A DNA stretch of 64,000 nucleotides from Gammaproteobacteria bacterium (GCA_026398815.1 JAPLSA010000017.1:1-64000), one strand, 5' to 3'. Shown: positions 48,209 to 57,317, counted from the first letter of the stretch. The notes: generated from the sequence alone by a model not told the origin. Program-made: numbers and translations.

Positions 48209-49906
48209 CTACCGGCGCGAATCCGGCAACCCCAGTCTGGACAGCAGCTCGGTGTACCGCGGATCGCGACGCAGGCCCACCAGCAGCGGGTCGCTCGGCA
48301 TGCTCAACAGGCCGCCATCGTGGCTGTCGTAGGCGCGCCGCAGCCACTCGAAGGCCGCGTCGTTGTCACCGCGCCAGGCGTGGACCTGGGCGATCTGGTA
48401 GGCAAGGCTCTGTTCGCCGGAGGCGATCAGTTGCGCCAGCGCGGCGTCCGAAGCAGCGCGGTCGCCGCGGACGGCTTGAGCCAGCGCGAGGAAGCACAGC
48501 CGAAAGCCCTCGTTGGGCTCCAGCTGCGCTTCACGCAGCGCTGTCTCGCCATCGCCGCGGCGCACGGCGACGAACACCTGCCAGCGATGGCTGGATGCCG
48601 ATGTCGGTTGCAACTCCGCAGCCTTGCGGGCCTGGACATCGGCCTCGTCCAGACGCCCCATGGTGAACAGCACGCGCGCCAGACTGACGTGGGCGGAGGC
48701 CATCAGCGGATCGATCTCGATCGCTCGCCGCGCCGCCGCCTCTGCATCCGGGAAACGTCCCGCGTACAGCAGCACACGGGCAAGCAGGTTGTGCACGGTG
48801 GCATCGCTCGACGACAACTGCGCCGAGCGTTCCAGTTCGGCAAGGCCTTCGCTGAACTGCCAACTGCCGAGGAACAATGCCCAGCCCAGCGCGGCGTGCG
48901 CTTCGGCGAGATCGGGATCGAGTTCAACCGCTTTGCGGGCATCGAGCAGGGCAGCAGCCCGCAGAGCGGGCTTGCGGCCGATGTCCGCCGTCAGGTCCGC
49001 GACGTTGATCACGGTTGTCGCGCGTCCGGCAAATGCTTGCGCGTAGGTGGGCTCCAGGCGGATGGCTTCGTCGTAGTAGTGCACGGCCTTGACCGCGTCC
49101 TCTTCGCTGCCACGCTGCCGATAGAAGCGGGCCTGCAACAGCGCCTTGTGAGCGTCGACACTGACCTCCGGCGCGGCCGCCGCAGGCTCGGCCGCGAACA
49201 GCGCCGATTTCAGCGCCACCGCCACCGCGCTGGCGATCTCGCTCTGCACGGCGAAGATGTCCTTTAGCTCGCGGTCGTAGCTGCGCGACCACAGCGCGCG
49301 GCCATCGGCCGCGCTGATCAATTCGGCGACGATGCGCACACGATCGCCCTGCGTGCGCACCGTGCCTTCGAGCAAGGTGGCGACGCCGAGCTTTTCGCCG
49401 ATCACCCGGCTACCTTCGGCGCCGCCCTTGAAGCGGAACGACGAACTGCGGCCGATCACCTTGAGGTCGCCGATCTGGGCAAGCGCGGTAATCAGCTCCT
49501 CGCTCAGGCCGTCGGAGAAATACTCGTTGGCCGGATCGCCGCTCTCGTTGATCAGCGGCAGCACGGCGACCGAGCGGTCGATGTCGCCGGCGGCACGCTT
49601 GCCACCGACCACGGCGTTGGCCGCCAGCAGCACCACGGCCAAGGTCAGGACCGCGATGATCCAGCGGTCCATCGTCTTGCCGGTCTGCCGGGTGATCGAT
49701 TCGGAATCGTCGATCTCGCTTTCGCGCCTGATGCCCTGCGGCGTCCATTCGTAGAACCACGAGAACAGCATCGCGAACGGAAAACCGATGACCACGGCGA
49801 TCACGACAATGCGCACCGTTTCGTTCGGGATGTCGAAGAACGGGAACACCTGGGTGGCGATCTGCACCAGCAGCTTCGCCGTGCCCCGCGCAAATCGTCG
49901 CCGCAT
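48209..49906 (-). CDS. Third tandem membrane TPR protein, N-terminally truncated
   Basis: The 565 residues have an odd start, M-R-R-R-F-A-R-G-T-A-K, joined directly to L-L-V-Q-I-A-T-Q-V-F-P-F-F-D-I-P-N. In its two upstream paralogs about 27 residues (E-L-Q-R-R-N-V-H-R-A-A-M-F-Y and on) precede that point, so most of the first transmembrane helix is missing. The rest is complete: second and third helices, a TolB-N-like domain (S-V-A-V-L-P-L, Y-F-S-D-G-L-S-E-E-L), and TPR repeats from about 250. The 497 bases at its 5' end also carry the out-of-frame tail of the previous gene. Function of the family is unclear; it resembles the TPR part of adenylate-cyclase-like proteins. Confidence 0.75.
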   Translation of the reverse strand: MRRRFARGTAKLLVQIATQVFPFFDIPNETVRIVVIAVVIGFPFAMLFSWFYEWTPQGIRRESEIDDSESITRQTGKTMDRWIIAVLTLAVVLLAANAVVGGKRAAGDIDRSVAVLPLINESGDPANEYFSDGLSEELITALAQIGDLKVIGRSSSFRFKGGAEGSRVIGEKLGVATLLEGTVRTQGDRVRIVAELISAADGRALWSRSYDRELKDIFAVQSEIASAVAVALKSALFAAEPAAAAPEVSVDAHKALLQARFYRQRGSEEDAVKAVHYYDEAIRLEPTYAQAFAGRATTVINVADLTADIGRKPALRAAALLDARKAVELDPDLAEAHAALGWALFLGSWQFSEGLAELERSAQLSSSDATVHNLLARVLLYAGRFPDAEAAARRAIEIDPLMASAHVSLARVLFTMGRLDEADVQARKAAELQPTSASSHRWQVFVAVRRGDGETALREAQLEPNEGFRLCFLALAQAVRGDRAASDAALAQLIASGEQSLAYQIAQVHAWRGDNDAAFEWLRRAYDSHDGGLLSMPSDPLLVGLRRDPRYTELLSRLGLPDSRR

Positions 49907-51677
49907 AAGGATCCTGCGTCTTCAGGCTCCGGATCACCGCCGCGAAACGCGGCTCGCAGCGGATCGGGTCCATCGCCGGCAGCATCACCGCCCAGTCCAT
50001 GCTGGCGCCGGTCTCGATGGCGATGCGCTCGATGTAGTCCAGCGCCAGCTGCGGTTCGCCCAGCATCATCAGCAGCGCCGCGATCACCTGATCTTCCAGC
50101 GTGTTGCCGCTGGCGGGATCGGCCTGGCTGTTGAACGGCAGCGCTGCCCATTTCAGGGCCAGCGCATGGCGGTCGGCGCGGCCGGCCAATGCGTCGATCA
50201 GGGCCTGCGTCTGGCCGCTGTGTCCCTGCGCCGCTTCCATCCGTTCGAACGCCGTCTTCGCGGTATCGAGATCGCCCTGCATCAGCCGGGCCAGACCCAG
50301 GTACTGAAGGCAGGACGGATGGTCGGGAACAATGGCCAGCAACTGCTCGCAGCGCTGCGCGGCTTCGGCAACTCTCCCCAGGGTCAGCAGCGAAAAGGCG
50401 TGGTTCTCGGCAATCACCGGTGAACGGGGGTCGAGCAGCGTCGCCCGCTCCAGCGATGCCAGCGCCGCCGAAAGCTGGCCGCTGGTGAACTGGTTGATCC
50501 CCAGCCATTGATGGGCGGTTGCGAACGACGGCCGCAGCAGGACGGCGCGGCGCAGCAGGGCGTCGGAGGTCAGACGCTGCCGGCTGTTTGCCGAATTGTT
50601 GCCCAGCGCGGCGTAAGCCTCGGGCAGCGCAGGATCAAGCGCCAGCGCACGCAGCGCCTCATCGGTCGACCGCTTCAATCCTTCGTCGAAACCCATGCGT
50701 GCGCTGTAGGCCGGCAGCACCGAATAGACCAGCGCCAGCCCCGCATGGCCGGCCGCAAAGGTCGGATCGGCCGCCGTGGCCTGCTCGAACAGCTCGACCG
50801 CCTGCCACAGCGTGTCAGGGCGACGCGCATGCCACAGGGCGATGCCGCGCAGGTAGAGATCGTAGGCGGCGACGTTGCTGGTGCCCGTCGATTGGCTGCC
50901 GGACTGCCCGGGGCCGGCGAGCTTCACTTCCAGCTCCTTGCCGATCGCGCTGGCGATCTCGTCCTGTATCGCGAAGATGTCTTCCAGCTTGCGATCGTAG
51001 GTCTGCGACCAGACGTGGAAGCCGCTGCCGGCGTCGATCAGCTGCGCGGTGATCCGCACCCGCTCGCCCTGCTTGCGGACGCTGCCTTCGAGCACCATGC
51101 GCACGCCGAGCGCCTGGGCGATTTCGGGAATCTCCAGCGTCTTGCCCTTGAACGAGAACGACGAGGTTCTGGCCGCCACCCGCAGCTCGGGCGCTCGCGC
51201 CAGCACGTTGAGAATCTCCTCGCTGACGCCGTCGGAGAAGTATTCGTTGGCAGCATCGCCGGACATGTTGACGAACGGCAGCACGGCGATCGAGCGCGCC
51301 GTGCCGGCATCACGCTCCGTGCCGGGGTCCTTGTGCAGCACGAAGGTATTGGCCAGCAGCACGATCACCGCCAGACCCAGCACGGCGATGATCCAGCGAT
51401 CCATGGTCTTGCCCGTTTGCCGGGTCACCGACTGGCTGCGATCGATCTCGCTTTCCAGCTTGATCCCCTGCGGCGTCCATTCGTAGAACCACGAGAACAG
51501 CAGCGCGAACGGAAAGCCGATGACCACCGCGATCACCACGATGCGAACGGTGCTGTTGGGGATATCGAAGAACGGAAACACCTGCGTGGCGACCTGCACC
51601 AGCAGCCAGGCTGCAGCGGCGTAGAACATCGCCGCCCGATGGACGTTGCGGCGCTGCAGTTCGGCGAGCAGCGTCAC
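49410..51677 (-). CDS. Second tandem membrane TPR protein, with out-of-frame run-on tail
   Basis: It starts at a GTG overlapping the stop of the first paralog (GTGA). Residues 1-600 are a full family member: three transmembrane helices, a TolB-N-like domain (S-I-A-V-L-P-F-V-N-M-S-G-D-A-A-N-E-Y-F-S-D-G-V-S-E-E-I-L) and TPR repeats ending near R-F-A-A-V-I-R-S-L-K. After about position 49,875 the frame continues through the membrane-coding part of the third gene in the wrong frame, giving about 154 Arg/Gly/His-rich residues to the stop at 49410. A deletion that removed this gene's stop and the next gene's start is the simplest explanation. The native end is probably near 49,880. Confidence 0.75.
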   Translation of the reverse strand: MTLLAELQRRNVHRAAMFYAAAAWLLVQVATQVFPFFDIPNSTVRIVVIAVVIGFPFALLFSWFYEWTPQGIKLESEIDRSQSVTRQTGKTMDRWIIAVLGLAVIVLLANTFVLHKDPGTERDAGTARSIAVLPFVNMSGDAANEYFSDGVSEEILNVLARAPELRVAARTSSFSFKGKTLEIPEIAQALGVRMVLEGSVRKQGERVRITAQLIDAGSGFHVWSQTYDRKLEDIFAIQDEIASAIGKELEVKLAGPGQSGSQSTGTSNVAAYDLYLRGIALWHARRPDTLWQAVELFEQATAADPTFAAGHAGLALVYSVLPAYSARMGFDEGLKRSTDEALRALALDPALPEAYAALGNNSANSRQRLTSDALLRRAVLLRPSFATAHQWLGINQFTSGQLSAALASLERATLLDPRSPVIAENHAFSLLTLGRVAEAAQRCEQLLAIVPDHPSCLQYLGLARLMQGDLDTAKTAFERMEAAQGHSGQTQALIDALAGRADRHALALKWAALPFNSQADPASGNTLEDQVIAALLMMLGEPQLALDYIERIAIETGASMDWAVMLPAMDPIRCEPRFAAVIRSLKTQDPYAATICAGHGEAAGADRHPGVPVLRHPERNGAHCRDRRGHRFSVRDAVLVVLRMDAAGHQARKRDRRFRIDHPADRQDDGPLDHRGPDLGRGAAGGQRRGRWQACRRRHRPLGRRAAADQRERRSGQRVFLRRPERGADYRACPDRRPQGDRPQFVVPLQGRRRR
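51401..51672 (-). repeat. Near-identical 5' block shared by the first two TPR genes (copy in gene 2)
   Basis: This block and 53459-53730 agree over long runs, including an identical stretch of more than 40 bases in the first transmembrane segment. Similarity falls sharply in the rest of the two genes. Recent duplication or gene conversion of the membrane-anchor module is the likely reason. A shorter related block lies at about 49665-49875 in the third gene. Confidence 0.8.
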
Positions 51678-53749
51678 GGCGGGTGCTCGGCGAGCAGCGC
51701 CTTGAAGCGCGCGTCCGATCGCAGCGCGTCCCATGCCGGGTCAAGGCCTAGCCAGGCGGTCGTCAGGTAGCTCGCCTTGGTATGCAGAAGGCGGGTCGCC
51801 AGCGGTACCGCCCGCGCCGCATCGCCGTTAAGCGCATGAATGCGTGCCAGGTAGTAGTTCCAGACAGCGGCCTCGAGCGGGTCCGCCGATTCCGGAGTCA
51901 GCGCGACTGCGGTCTCGCCCGCGCTCACCGCCGCCTCGCGTTCGCCGAGTCCGGCCAGCGCCTGACCCAGCACCAGACCCCATGCGGCTTCGACGTAGGG
52001 GTTCTCCGGCTTGTCCTCCAGCGCCTGACGCGCCAGCGCAGCCAGGCGCGAATAGCTTGCCCGGGCCTCGGCCTGTGCCCCGGCGCGCTGCTGGGCCAGC
52101 GCCAACTGAAGCTGCCAGTCGATCCGGGCCGGTATGTAGCCGTCGAAGACGGTATCGGTGTGGATGTCGCTGCCACTGTCGATCGCCGCCTGCAGCGCTC
52201 GCGCCGCCGCTTCGAAGTCACGCTGCAGCAACGCCTGCTGCCCACGCAGCGCTTGCAACATCGCGGACGTGGCCCGCGACTGAGCCAACACCTTGGCGGC
52301 ACCGGCCAGATCGCCCAGCAGCCAACGGCCCAGGATGGCGGCTGGCAGCAGGCTGTCATCGTCAGGCTTCAGCGCCAGGCCGGCATCGAACAAGGCAACG
52401 GCCTGCGTGAAATCGCCCATCGACCCGAAGATCGACCCCAGGTGGAAGGCGATGCCGGAGTCGTTGGGTGCCAGCACACGGGCGCGCATCAGGTCCGCCT
52501 TTGCCTCTTCCCAGAAGCCGAGGCGCCGTGCCAGAAAGCCGGAGTACGCCCAGACATCGATATCGTTCGGCAGGCGTGACTGCAGCGGGCCGATCACGGC
52601 ATAGGCGGCACTGAAGTCCCGTGCGATGTAATACAGGTAGACCGCGCGCGCCATTTCGACCTGAGGCAGTCCCGGCGCCAGGGCCATCGCTTTTTCGAGC
52701 GCCTGTCGGCCTTCCTCACGCAATGCGCCAGATGCGTCCAGTCCGCTCCAGTCGCTGAGGAAGGTCAGTCGCGCGAGTTCTCCCCAGGCCAGTGCGAATC
52801 CGGGATCGAGCGCGACCGCCCGGCGATAGGCCGCCAGCGCGAGATCGACCTGCCCGCGCGACACCACGCTGACGCTGCCGAACGAACGCCCCTTGAGGTA
52901 GGCCGCGTAGGCTTCCGCGTTGTCGGTGGGCTTGCGCGTCAGTGCACTCAGCTCGCTACGCGTCAGCCGCGCCGCCAGCGATTCGGCGATCTTCTGCGAG
53001 ACCTCGCTCTGGACGACGAAGACATCGTCCAGCGTGCGGTCATAGGTTTCCGCCCACAGGTGGCTGTCACTGCTGGCCTCGATCAGCTGCACGTTGATGC
53101 GCACGCGGTTGCCGGCGCGCTGCACGCTGCCCTCAAGGATGTGCGCCACGCCCAGTTCCCTGGCGATGGCCATGAGATTGTCGGGCCGGCTGGCGTAGCG
53201 CTGGGTGGAGGTGCGCGAGATGACCTTGAGATCGCCGATCTTGGCCAGGCCGGTGAGGATCTCGTCCTGGATGCCGTCGGCGAAATAGCCGTTGGCCTTG
53301 TCCTCGCTCAGGTTCTCGAACGGCAGCACGGCCACCGACTTGTCCGCAGCGACAGAAGCGGCAGGCACCTCATCCGCCGCGCGCCTGTCCCGGTTGAATA
53401 CCAGCTTGTCGGTCAGCAGCAGCACGACGGCAACGCCGAGCACCGCGATGATCCAGCGATCCATCGTCTTGCCGGTCTGCCGGGTCACCGAGACGCTGCG
53501 GTCGATCTCGCTTTCCAGCTTGATCCCCTGCGGCGTCCATTCGTAGAACCACGAGAACAGCAGTGCGAATGGAAAGCCGATCATCACCGCGATGACGACG
53601 ATCCGAACCGTGCTGTTCGGAATGTCGAAGAACGGAAACACCTGCGTGGCGACCTGCACCAGCAGCCAGGCCGCAGCGGCGTAGAACATCGCCGCCCGAT
53701 GGACGTTGCGGCGCTGCAATTCGGCCAGGAAGCTCGTCGTCGACGGCAT
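51674..53749 (-). CDS. First tandem membrane TPR protein with TolB-N-like domain
   Basis: The protein has 691 residues and is intact. N-terminal helices lie at about 18-40 and 50-72, then a third near 100-120 after the conserved R-Q-T-G-K-T-M-D-R-W-I-I-A-V-L. A TolB-N-like domain (A-V-L-P-F-E-N-L-S-E-D-K-A-N-G-Y-F-A-D-G-I-Q-D-E-I-L) spans about 140-260, and TPR repeats follow. Such proteins are often annotated as adenylate-cyclase-like or CadC-type relatives, but no cyclase domain or DNA-binding domain is visible here. It is the first of three paralogs on one strand; its 5' 270 bases are nearly identical to those of the second. Function unknown. Confidence 0.82.
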   Translation of the reverse strand: MPSTTSFLAELQRRNVHRAAMFYAAAAWLLVQVATQVFPFFDIPNSTVRIVVIAVMIGFPFALLFSWFYEWTPQGIKLESEIDRSVSVTRQTGKTMDRWIIAVLGVAVVLLLTDKLVFNRDRRAADEVPAASVAADKSVAVLPFENLSEDKANGYFADGIQDEILTGLAKIGDLKVISRTSTQRYASRPDNLMAIARELGVAHILEGSVQRAGNRVRINVQLIEASSDSHLWAETYDRTLDDVFVVQSEVSQKIAESLAARLTRSELSALTRKPTDNAEAYAAYLKGRSFGSVSVVSRGQVDLALAAYRRAVALDPGFALAWGELARLTFLSDWSGLDASGALREEGRQALEKAMALAPGLPQVEMARAVYLYYIARDFSAAYAVIGPLQSRLPNDIDVWAYSGFLARRLGFWEEAKADLMRARVLAPNDSGIAFHLGSIFGSMGDFTQAVALFDAGLALKPDDDSLLPAAILGRWLLGDLAGAAKVLAQSRATSAMLQALRGQQALLQRDFEAAARALQAAIDSGSDIHTDTVFDGYIPARIDWQLQLALAQQRAGAQAEARASYSRLAALARQALEDKPENPYVEAAWGLVLGQALAGLGEREAAVSAGETAVALTPESADPLEAAVWNYYLARIHALNGDAARAVPLATRLLHTKASYLTTAWLGLDPAWDALRSDARFKALLAEHPP
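53459..53730 (-). repeat. Near-identical 5' block shared by the first two TPR genes (copy in gene 1)
   Basis: Partner of the block at 51401-51672. It encodes the first two transmembrane helices and the W-T-P-Q-G-I-K-L-E-S-E-I-D-R linker with only scattered synonymous changes. Confidence 0.8.
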
Positions 53750-53928
53750 GCGGCGGTGCCCGGTGCTGGCGTTCTGATCAGGGGACGCGTCGATCCGCAG
53801 CCAGCGAGGCTGGACCGGAAAGCGCGCGGGGCGGCGGCGGTCACGGAGTCGTGACGGCTGCCGGTCGGCAGTCTACCGTGCCGGCTGCGGCAGCCGCGCC
53901 GCCGGCAGCAGGCGGTCCGTGCGCCGGT

Positions 53929-56079
53929 TCATGAACCCCAGCGCAGGCTCAGGCCGGCGTGCACGCCACGATCCGGCGCCGGCTCGAAATAGCGGCCGTT
54001 GGCGTCGTTGACGATCACCGAGCCGATGTACCGCCGATCCAGCAGGTTGTAGACGCGGACGAAGCCTTCGACATCCCAGCGGCCGATCAGCGCGCGGTAG
54101 GCGGCGCTGGCGTTGACCACCGTGTAGCTCGGCGCGGCATCGCTGGCGATGTCGTTGACCGACACCTTGTCCGAGTAGCGGGCTTCCAGCGTCGCCGCCC
54201 AGCCCGGCTGGCCGCGCCGCCAGCTCAGCTCGCCGTAGACGCTGCCCTGGGCGACGCCGGGAATCGGGTTGCCGTCGTTGACGGTCACCGTGGTGCTGCC
54301 GTTGTTGTAGCGGTACTGCTCGGCGAACGTGGCATCGAGGTAGCTGGCCGCCATCTGCAGGCGCAGCGCCGCCGGCAGCCGCAGCACCAGCCCCAGTTCG
54401 GCGCCGTGGCGGGCGGTGTCGGCGTTCTGGAAGCTGGCGCGACCATCGACCGTGGCACCGGCCACGATCTCGTCGTCGCTGTCGATCTTGAACAGCGCCA
54501 GGGTCAGCAGGCCGTGGTTGCCGAACTGCTGCTTGACGCCGATCTCGACGCTGCGGCTGGTCGAGGCATCGAGCGCCAGATTGAGGCCGCCTTCGCCGTC
54601 GCTGCGGTAGGACAGTTCGTTGAAGGTCGGCGTCTCGAAGCCGATGCCGGCGCTCAGGTAAAACAGCCGGCCCTCGGCCTGCTCGAAGGCGAGCCCGATG
54701 GTCGGCAAGGTCGCCGAGAAATCGGTGCTGCCGCTGTCGTCCGGATTGCCGGCGCGGATGTAGTCGTCTTCGGACTTGAACGCCACCCGGCTGTGCCGCA
54801 CGGCGGCACTGAGCCGCCAGCGCGGCAGAAAGGCGTATTCGGCGAACAGGAACTGGTCGAAGTTGTAGAGCCGGTTGTCCTCGTCGCGCCGCAGCGCGCC
54901 GCGCACGCCCAGCGCATCGCCGACAAAGTTCTCGTAGCCGCGCCGGTGCTCGTCGGCCAGCTGGTATTGCAGGCCGGCGCTCAGGCGCAGCTCGCCCAGC
55001 TGCCAGCTGCTGCGGGCATCGATCCCGGCCCCGTTGCGATCGAGATCGACAACGCCGCCGGCCCGCGCCGGCGATGCCTGTGCCGCCTTCGGGATCGACA
55101 GGAACTGCTCGATCCGGCGACCGCTGCCGTAGACGATCAGGTCCCAGTCGGCCGCCTTCGACCAGGCGCCGCTCCAGCCCAGCGCGGCGCGCCAGTCATC
55201 GGTGTTCTTGCGGGTGTTGTAGGTCTTCGCCACCGCGGCCACCTGGCGCGGGTCCTGCTCGAACTGCTGGCGGGTCAGGCCCAGCGGGTCTTCGGCATCA
55301 CCGCCCCACAGCGCGCCAGCCAGCAGGCGCAGCTGCTGGCCGTTGCCGAGGTCGTAGCGGGCGTTCAGCGCGCCGACGTTGCGCTGCGCCTTGCTGTGAT
55401 CGCGGTAGCCGGCGATGTCGTAGCGTTCCAGATCCAGCCGGTAGCCGAGCTTCTGGTCGGCGGCCCGGCCGCCGATCGCCAGCGCCTCGCGCCAGCTGCC
55501 GTTGTCGCCGGCGCTGAAGCTCAGTTCGGTGCCCAGACGGTCCGGCGGCGCCAAGCTGTACGCTGCGATCACGCCGCCGGCGCTGTTGCCGTACTGGTAG
55601 GCCAGCGGCCCGCGCAGCACCTCGATGCGATCCAGCGAACCGATCAGCAGGTTCGACACCGCACCCTGCCCGTCCGGCGCCGTCAGCGGCACGCCATCGG
55701 CCCGCAGCTGGATGCCGCGCACGCCGAAGGTCGAGCGGGCGCCGTAGCCACGAATCTGGATCTGCAGGTCCTGGGCGCTGTTCTGCCGATCGCGGACATC
55801 GACGCCGGGAATGCTGTTCAGCGTCTCCGCCAGATTGATCTGCGGCCGGCCGCTCTTGAGCATCCGGGCATCGACCACGCCGACCGCCGCCGCCGTGCGC
55901 GCCTCGGTCTGCGGCACGCCGCCGGTCACCACCACGGCTGGCAGCTGCTCGACATGGGCCGCCTCGTCATCGGCCGGCGCTTCCGCCCACACCGTCTGGC
56001 TGGCGGTGGCCAGCAGCAGGCCCGGCAGCACGGAAAGGCCGCGCGGCGCGCGTCTGCGGAAAACGTGTGGCTGGCTCAT
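53929..56079 (-). CDS. TonB-dependent outer-membrane receptor
   Basis: The intact 716-residue receptor starts at the ATG at 56079, where the signal peptide begins. It has a signal peptide (to about 35) and a plug domain with L-N-S-I-P-G-V-D-V-R-D-R-Q-N-S and I-E-V-L-R-G-P-L-A-Y-Q-Y-G-N-S-A-G-G-V. The 22-strand barrel follows, with the last strand ending L-S-L-R-W-G-S. It resembles ferric-citrate or siderophore receptors, but the ligand is not readable. It is divergent from the PQQ alcohol-dehydrogenase operon over a 386-base regulatory region, so uptake of a growth substrate, cofactor or metal linked to that operon is a second possibility. Confidence 0.92.
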   Translation of the reverse strand: MSQPHVFRRRAPRGLSVLPGLLLATASQTVWAEAPADDEAAHVEQLPAVVVTGGVPQTEARTAAAVGVVDARMLKSGRPQINLAETLNSIPGVDVRDRQNSAQDLQIQIRGYGARSTFGVRGIQLRADGVPLTAPDGQGAVSNLLIGSLDRIEVLRGPLAYQYGNSAGGVIAAYSLAPPDRLGTELSFSAGDNGSWREALAIGGRAADQKLGYRLDLERYDIAGYRDHSKAQRNVGALNARYDLGNGQQLRLLAGALWGGDAEDPLGLTRQQFEQDPRQVAAVAKTYNTRKNTDDWRAALGWSGAWSKAADWDLIVYGSGRRIEQFLSIPKAAQASPARAGGVVDLDRNGAGIDARSSWQLGELRLSAGLQYQLADEHRRGYENFVGDALGVRGALRRDEDNRLYNFDQFLFAEYAFLPRWRLSAAVRHSRVAFKSEDDYIRAGNPDDSGSTDFSATLPTIGLAFEQAEGRLFYLSAGIGFETPTFNELSYRSDGEGGLNLALDASTSRSVEIGVKQQFGNHGLLTLALFKIDSDDEIVAGATVDGRASFQNADTARHGAELGLVLRLPAALRLQMAASYLDATFAEQYRYNNGSTTVTVNDGNPIPGVAQGSVYGELSWRRGQPGWAATLEARYSDKVSVNDIASDAAPSYTVVNASAAYRALIGRWDVEGFVRVYNLLDRRYIGSVIVNDANGRYFEPAPDRGVHAGLSLRWGS

Positions 56080-56211
56080 GTCGCACCGATGTCGTTCTGG
56101 TTGTGGTGAAGAAACGCCCGCCGAAACGCGCAAGCGACATGCCGCTGCCTCTGCGACGGCCCGAAACCGCCGCAATGCCTGCACCGCGCGCCAGGCCCGT
56201 GCCGCGCACAC

Positions 56212-56229
56212 CTGCGACAGCTGTCGCAG
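56212..56229. promoter_or_regulatory. Upstream activator palindrome 1 of the alcohol-oxidation operon
   Basis: CTGCGACAG is followed by its exact reverse complement CTGTCGCAG, a perfect 18-base palindrome. Together with the second copy centred 52 bases downstream (about five helical turns) and a -24/-12 promoter further on, it has the layout of enhancer sites for a sigma54 activator. Confidence 0.75.
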
Positions 56230-56265
56230 CCACGGCCGCGATCGCCATCAGCGGCGCAGGCGACT

Positions 56266-56279
56266 GCGACAGCTGTCGC
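56266..56279. promoter_or_regulatory. Upstream activator palindrome 2 of the alcohol-oxidation operon
   Basis: GCGACAGCTGTCGC is a perfect 14-base palindrome with the same core as the site at 56212-56229. Its centre lies about 115 bases before the sigma54 promoter core. Confidence 0.75.
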
Positions 56280-56379
56280 TCGGCCGGCATCCGGTCCCGA
56301 GCCGCCGGCCCGCCAACAAACGCAGCTTCGACAATGACTTGCCGGCCCCCACACGGCCACAGGGCCGCGCTTTCGACGC

Positions 56380-56395
56380 TGGCATTTCACTTGCC
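56380..56395 (+). promoter_or_regulatory. Sigma54-type -24/-12 promoter
   Basis: TGGCATTTCACTTGCC carries the invariant GG (56381-56382) and GC (56393-56394) separated by exactly ten bases, close to the sigma54 consensus TGGCAC-N5-TTGC. It faces the outer-membrane protein gene 71 bases downstream. A transcript would start near 56406. The rest of 56080-56465 holds no gene. Confidence 0.78.
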
Positions 56396-56465
56396 CTTTC
56401 GATGACGCCGCAAGACGGCACGCCCCTATGGCGGCGTCCATAAAAACGTGAGGAGGAGTACCACG

Positions 56466-57317
56466 ATGTCCAGAATGTCCCGGGGCCGGACCGGCCCGCT
56501 GTCGATCCGGATCGCCATCGCCGCGCTATCGCTGTCTGCTGCAGGCGCAGCGTCGGCGATCACCTTCGACGTCATCGGCCCCGGAGAGTACGACCTTCCG
56601 GTCGACTTCGCGCCGTTCAACGTCTTCGTCCAGTACGCCACCGTGCAGGACAACGAAAAGGTCCGCGATGCCAGCGGCAAGAAGGTCGACGGCGACGGCA
56701 GCCAGCAGATCGTCGGCCTGTCGAAGTACGTGCGCTTCTGGTCGCCGGAGTGGAACCGCAGGATCGGGTTGGCCTACGAGATCATCGTGCCGGAGATCGG
56801 CGTCCGCAACGAAGGCAGCGGCCGCTATGCCGGCGGCCTCGGCGATCCGCTGACCGGCTTCGCCGCCTGGTACCGGCCCACCGACAGCTCGACGTTCGGC
56901 ATCCAGTCCTTCCTGGTGGTGCCGGTCGGCAACGACTCGGTCAGCGACACCAACTGGAAGAACCTGACCAGCCTGCTGTGGAACTGGAAAGGCGGCAACT
57001 GGCAGGTGACCGGCAACGGCGGCTTCGTCTGGCAGGGCGAGCGCACCAATGGCGTCAGGCCGGCGCTGAACTGGCATACCAACAACCGCTTCGGCTATCG
57101 CCTTCACCAGTACCTGGAGCCCTTCATCGGGCTTGACTACGAGTACGCCGGCGCCAAGGACGGCGCGCCGAAAAGCTGGGCCTTCGATGTCGGCGGCGGC
57201 GTGGTGCTGCACACCTTCAAGAACCAGTCGATTGCCTTGCGCTACTCGACCACGGTCGAAGGCGAAAGCCATGCCCAGAACGACAGCTTCAACCTGAAGT
57301 ACGTCTACGTCTGGTGA
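56466..57317 (+). CDS. MetA-pathway-like outer-membrane beta-barrel transporter
   Basis: The protein has 283 residues from the ATG at 56466, which has AGGAGGAG seven bases upstream. A signal peptide runs to about residue 31 (A-A-G-A-A-S-A), then beta-strand-rich sequence with alternating aromatic residues, ending in Y-V-Y-V-W, an outer-membrane barrel ending. It resembles the family named for the phenol meta-cleavage pathway, found with genes for hydrophobic alcohols, terpenes and aromatics, and thought to pass such substrates through the outer membrane. First gene behind the sigma54 promoter. Confidence 0.75.
   Translation: MSRMSRGRTGPLSIRIAIAALSLSAAGAASAITFDVIGPGEYDLPVDFAPFNVFVQYATVQDNEKVRDASGKKVDGDGSQQIVGLSKYVRFWSPEWNRRIGLAYEIIVPEIGVRNEGSGRYAGGLGDPLTGFAAWYRPTDSSTFGIQSFLVVPVGNDSVSDTNWKNLTSLLWNWKGGNWQVTGNGGFVWQGERTNGVRPALNWHTNNRFGYRLHQYLEPFIGLDYEYAGAKDGAPKSWAFDVGGGVVLHTFKNQSIALRYSTTVEGESHAQNDSFNLKYVYVW

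Noticed and set aside
48209-53749. Tandem TPR proteins as adenylate cyclases
   Set aside because: They resemble the non-catalytic part of such proteins, but no class III cyclase domain with its metal-binding Asp residues is present in any of the three.
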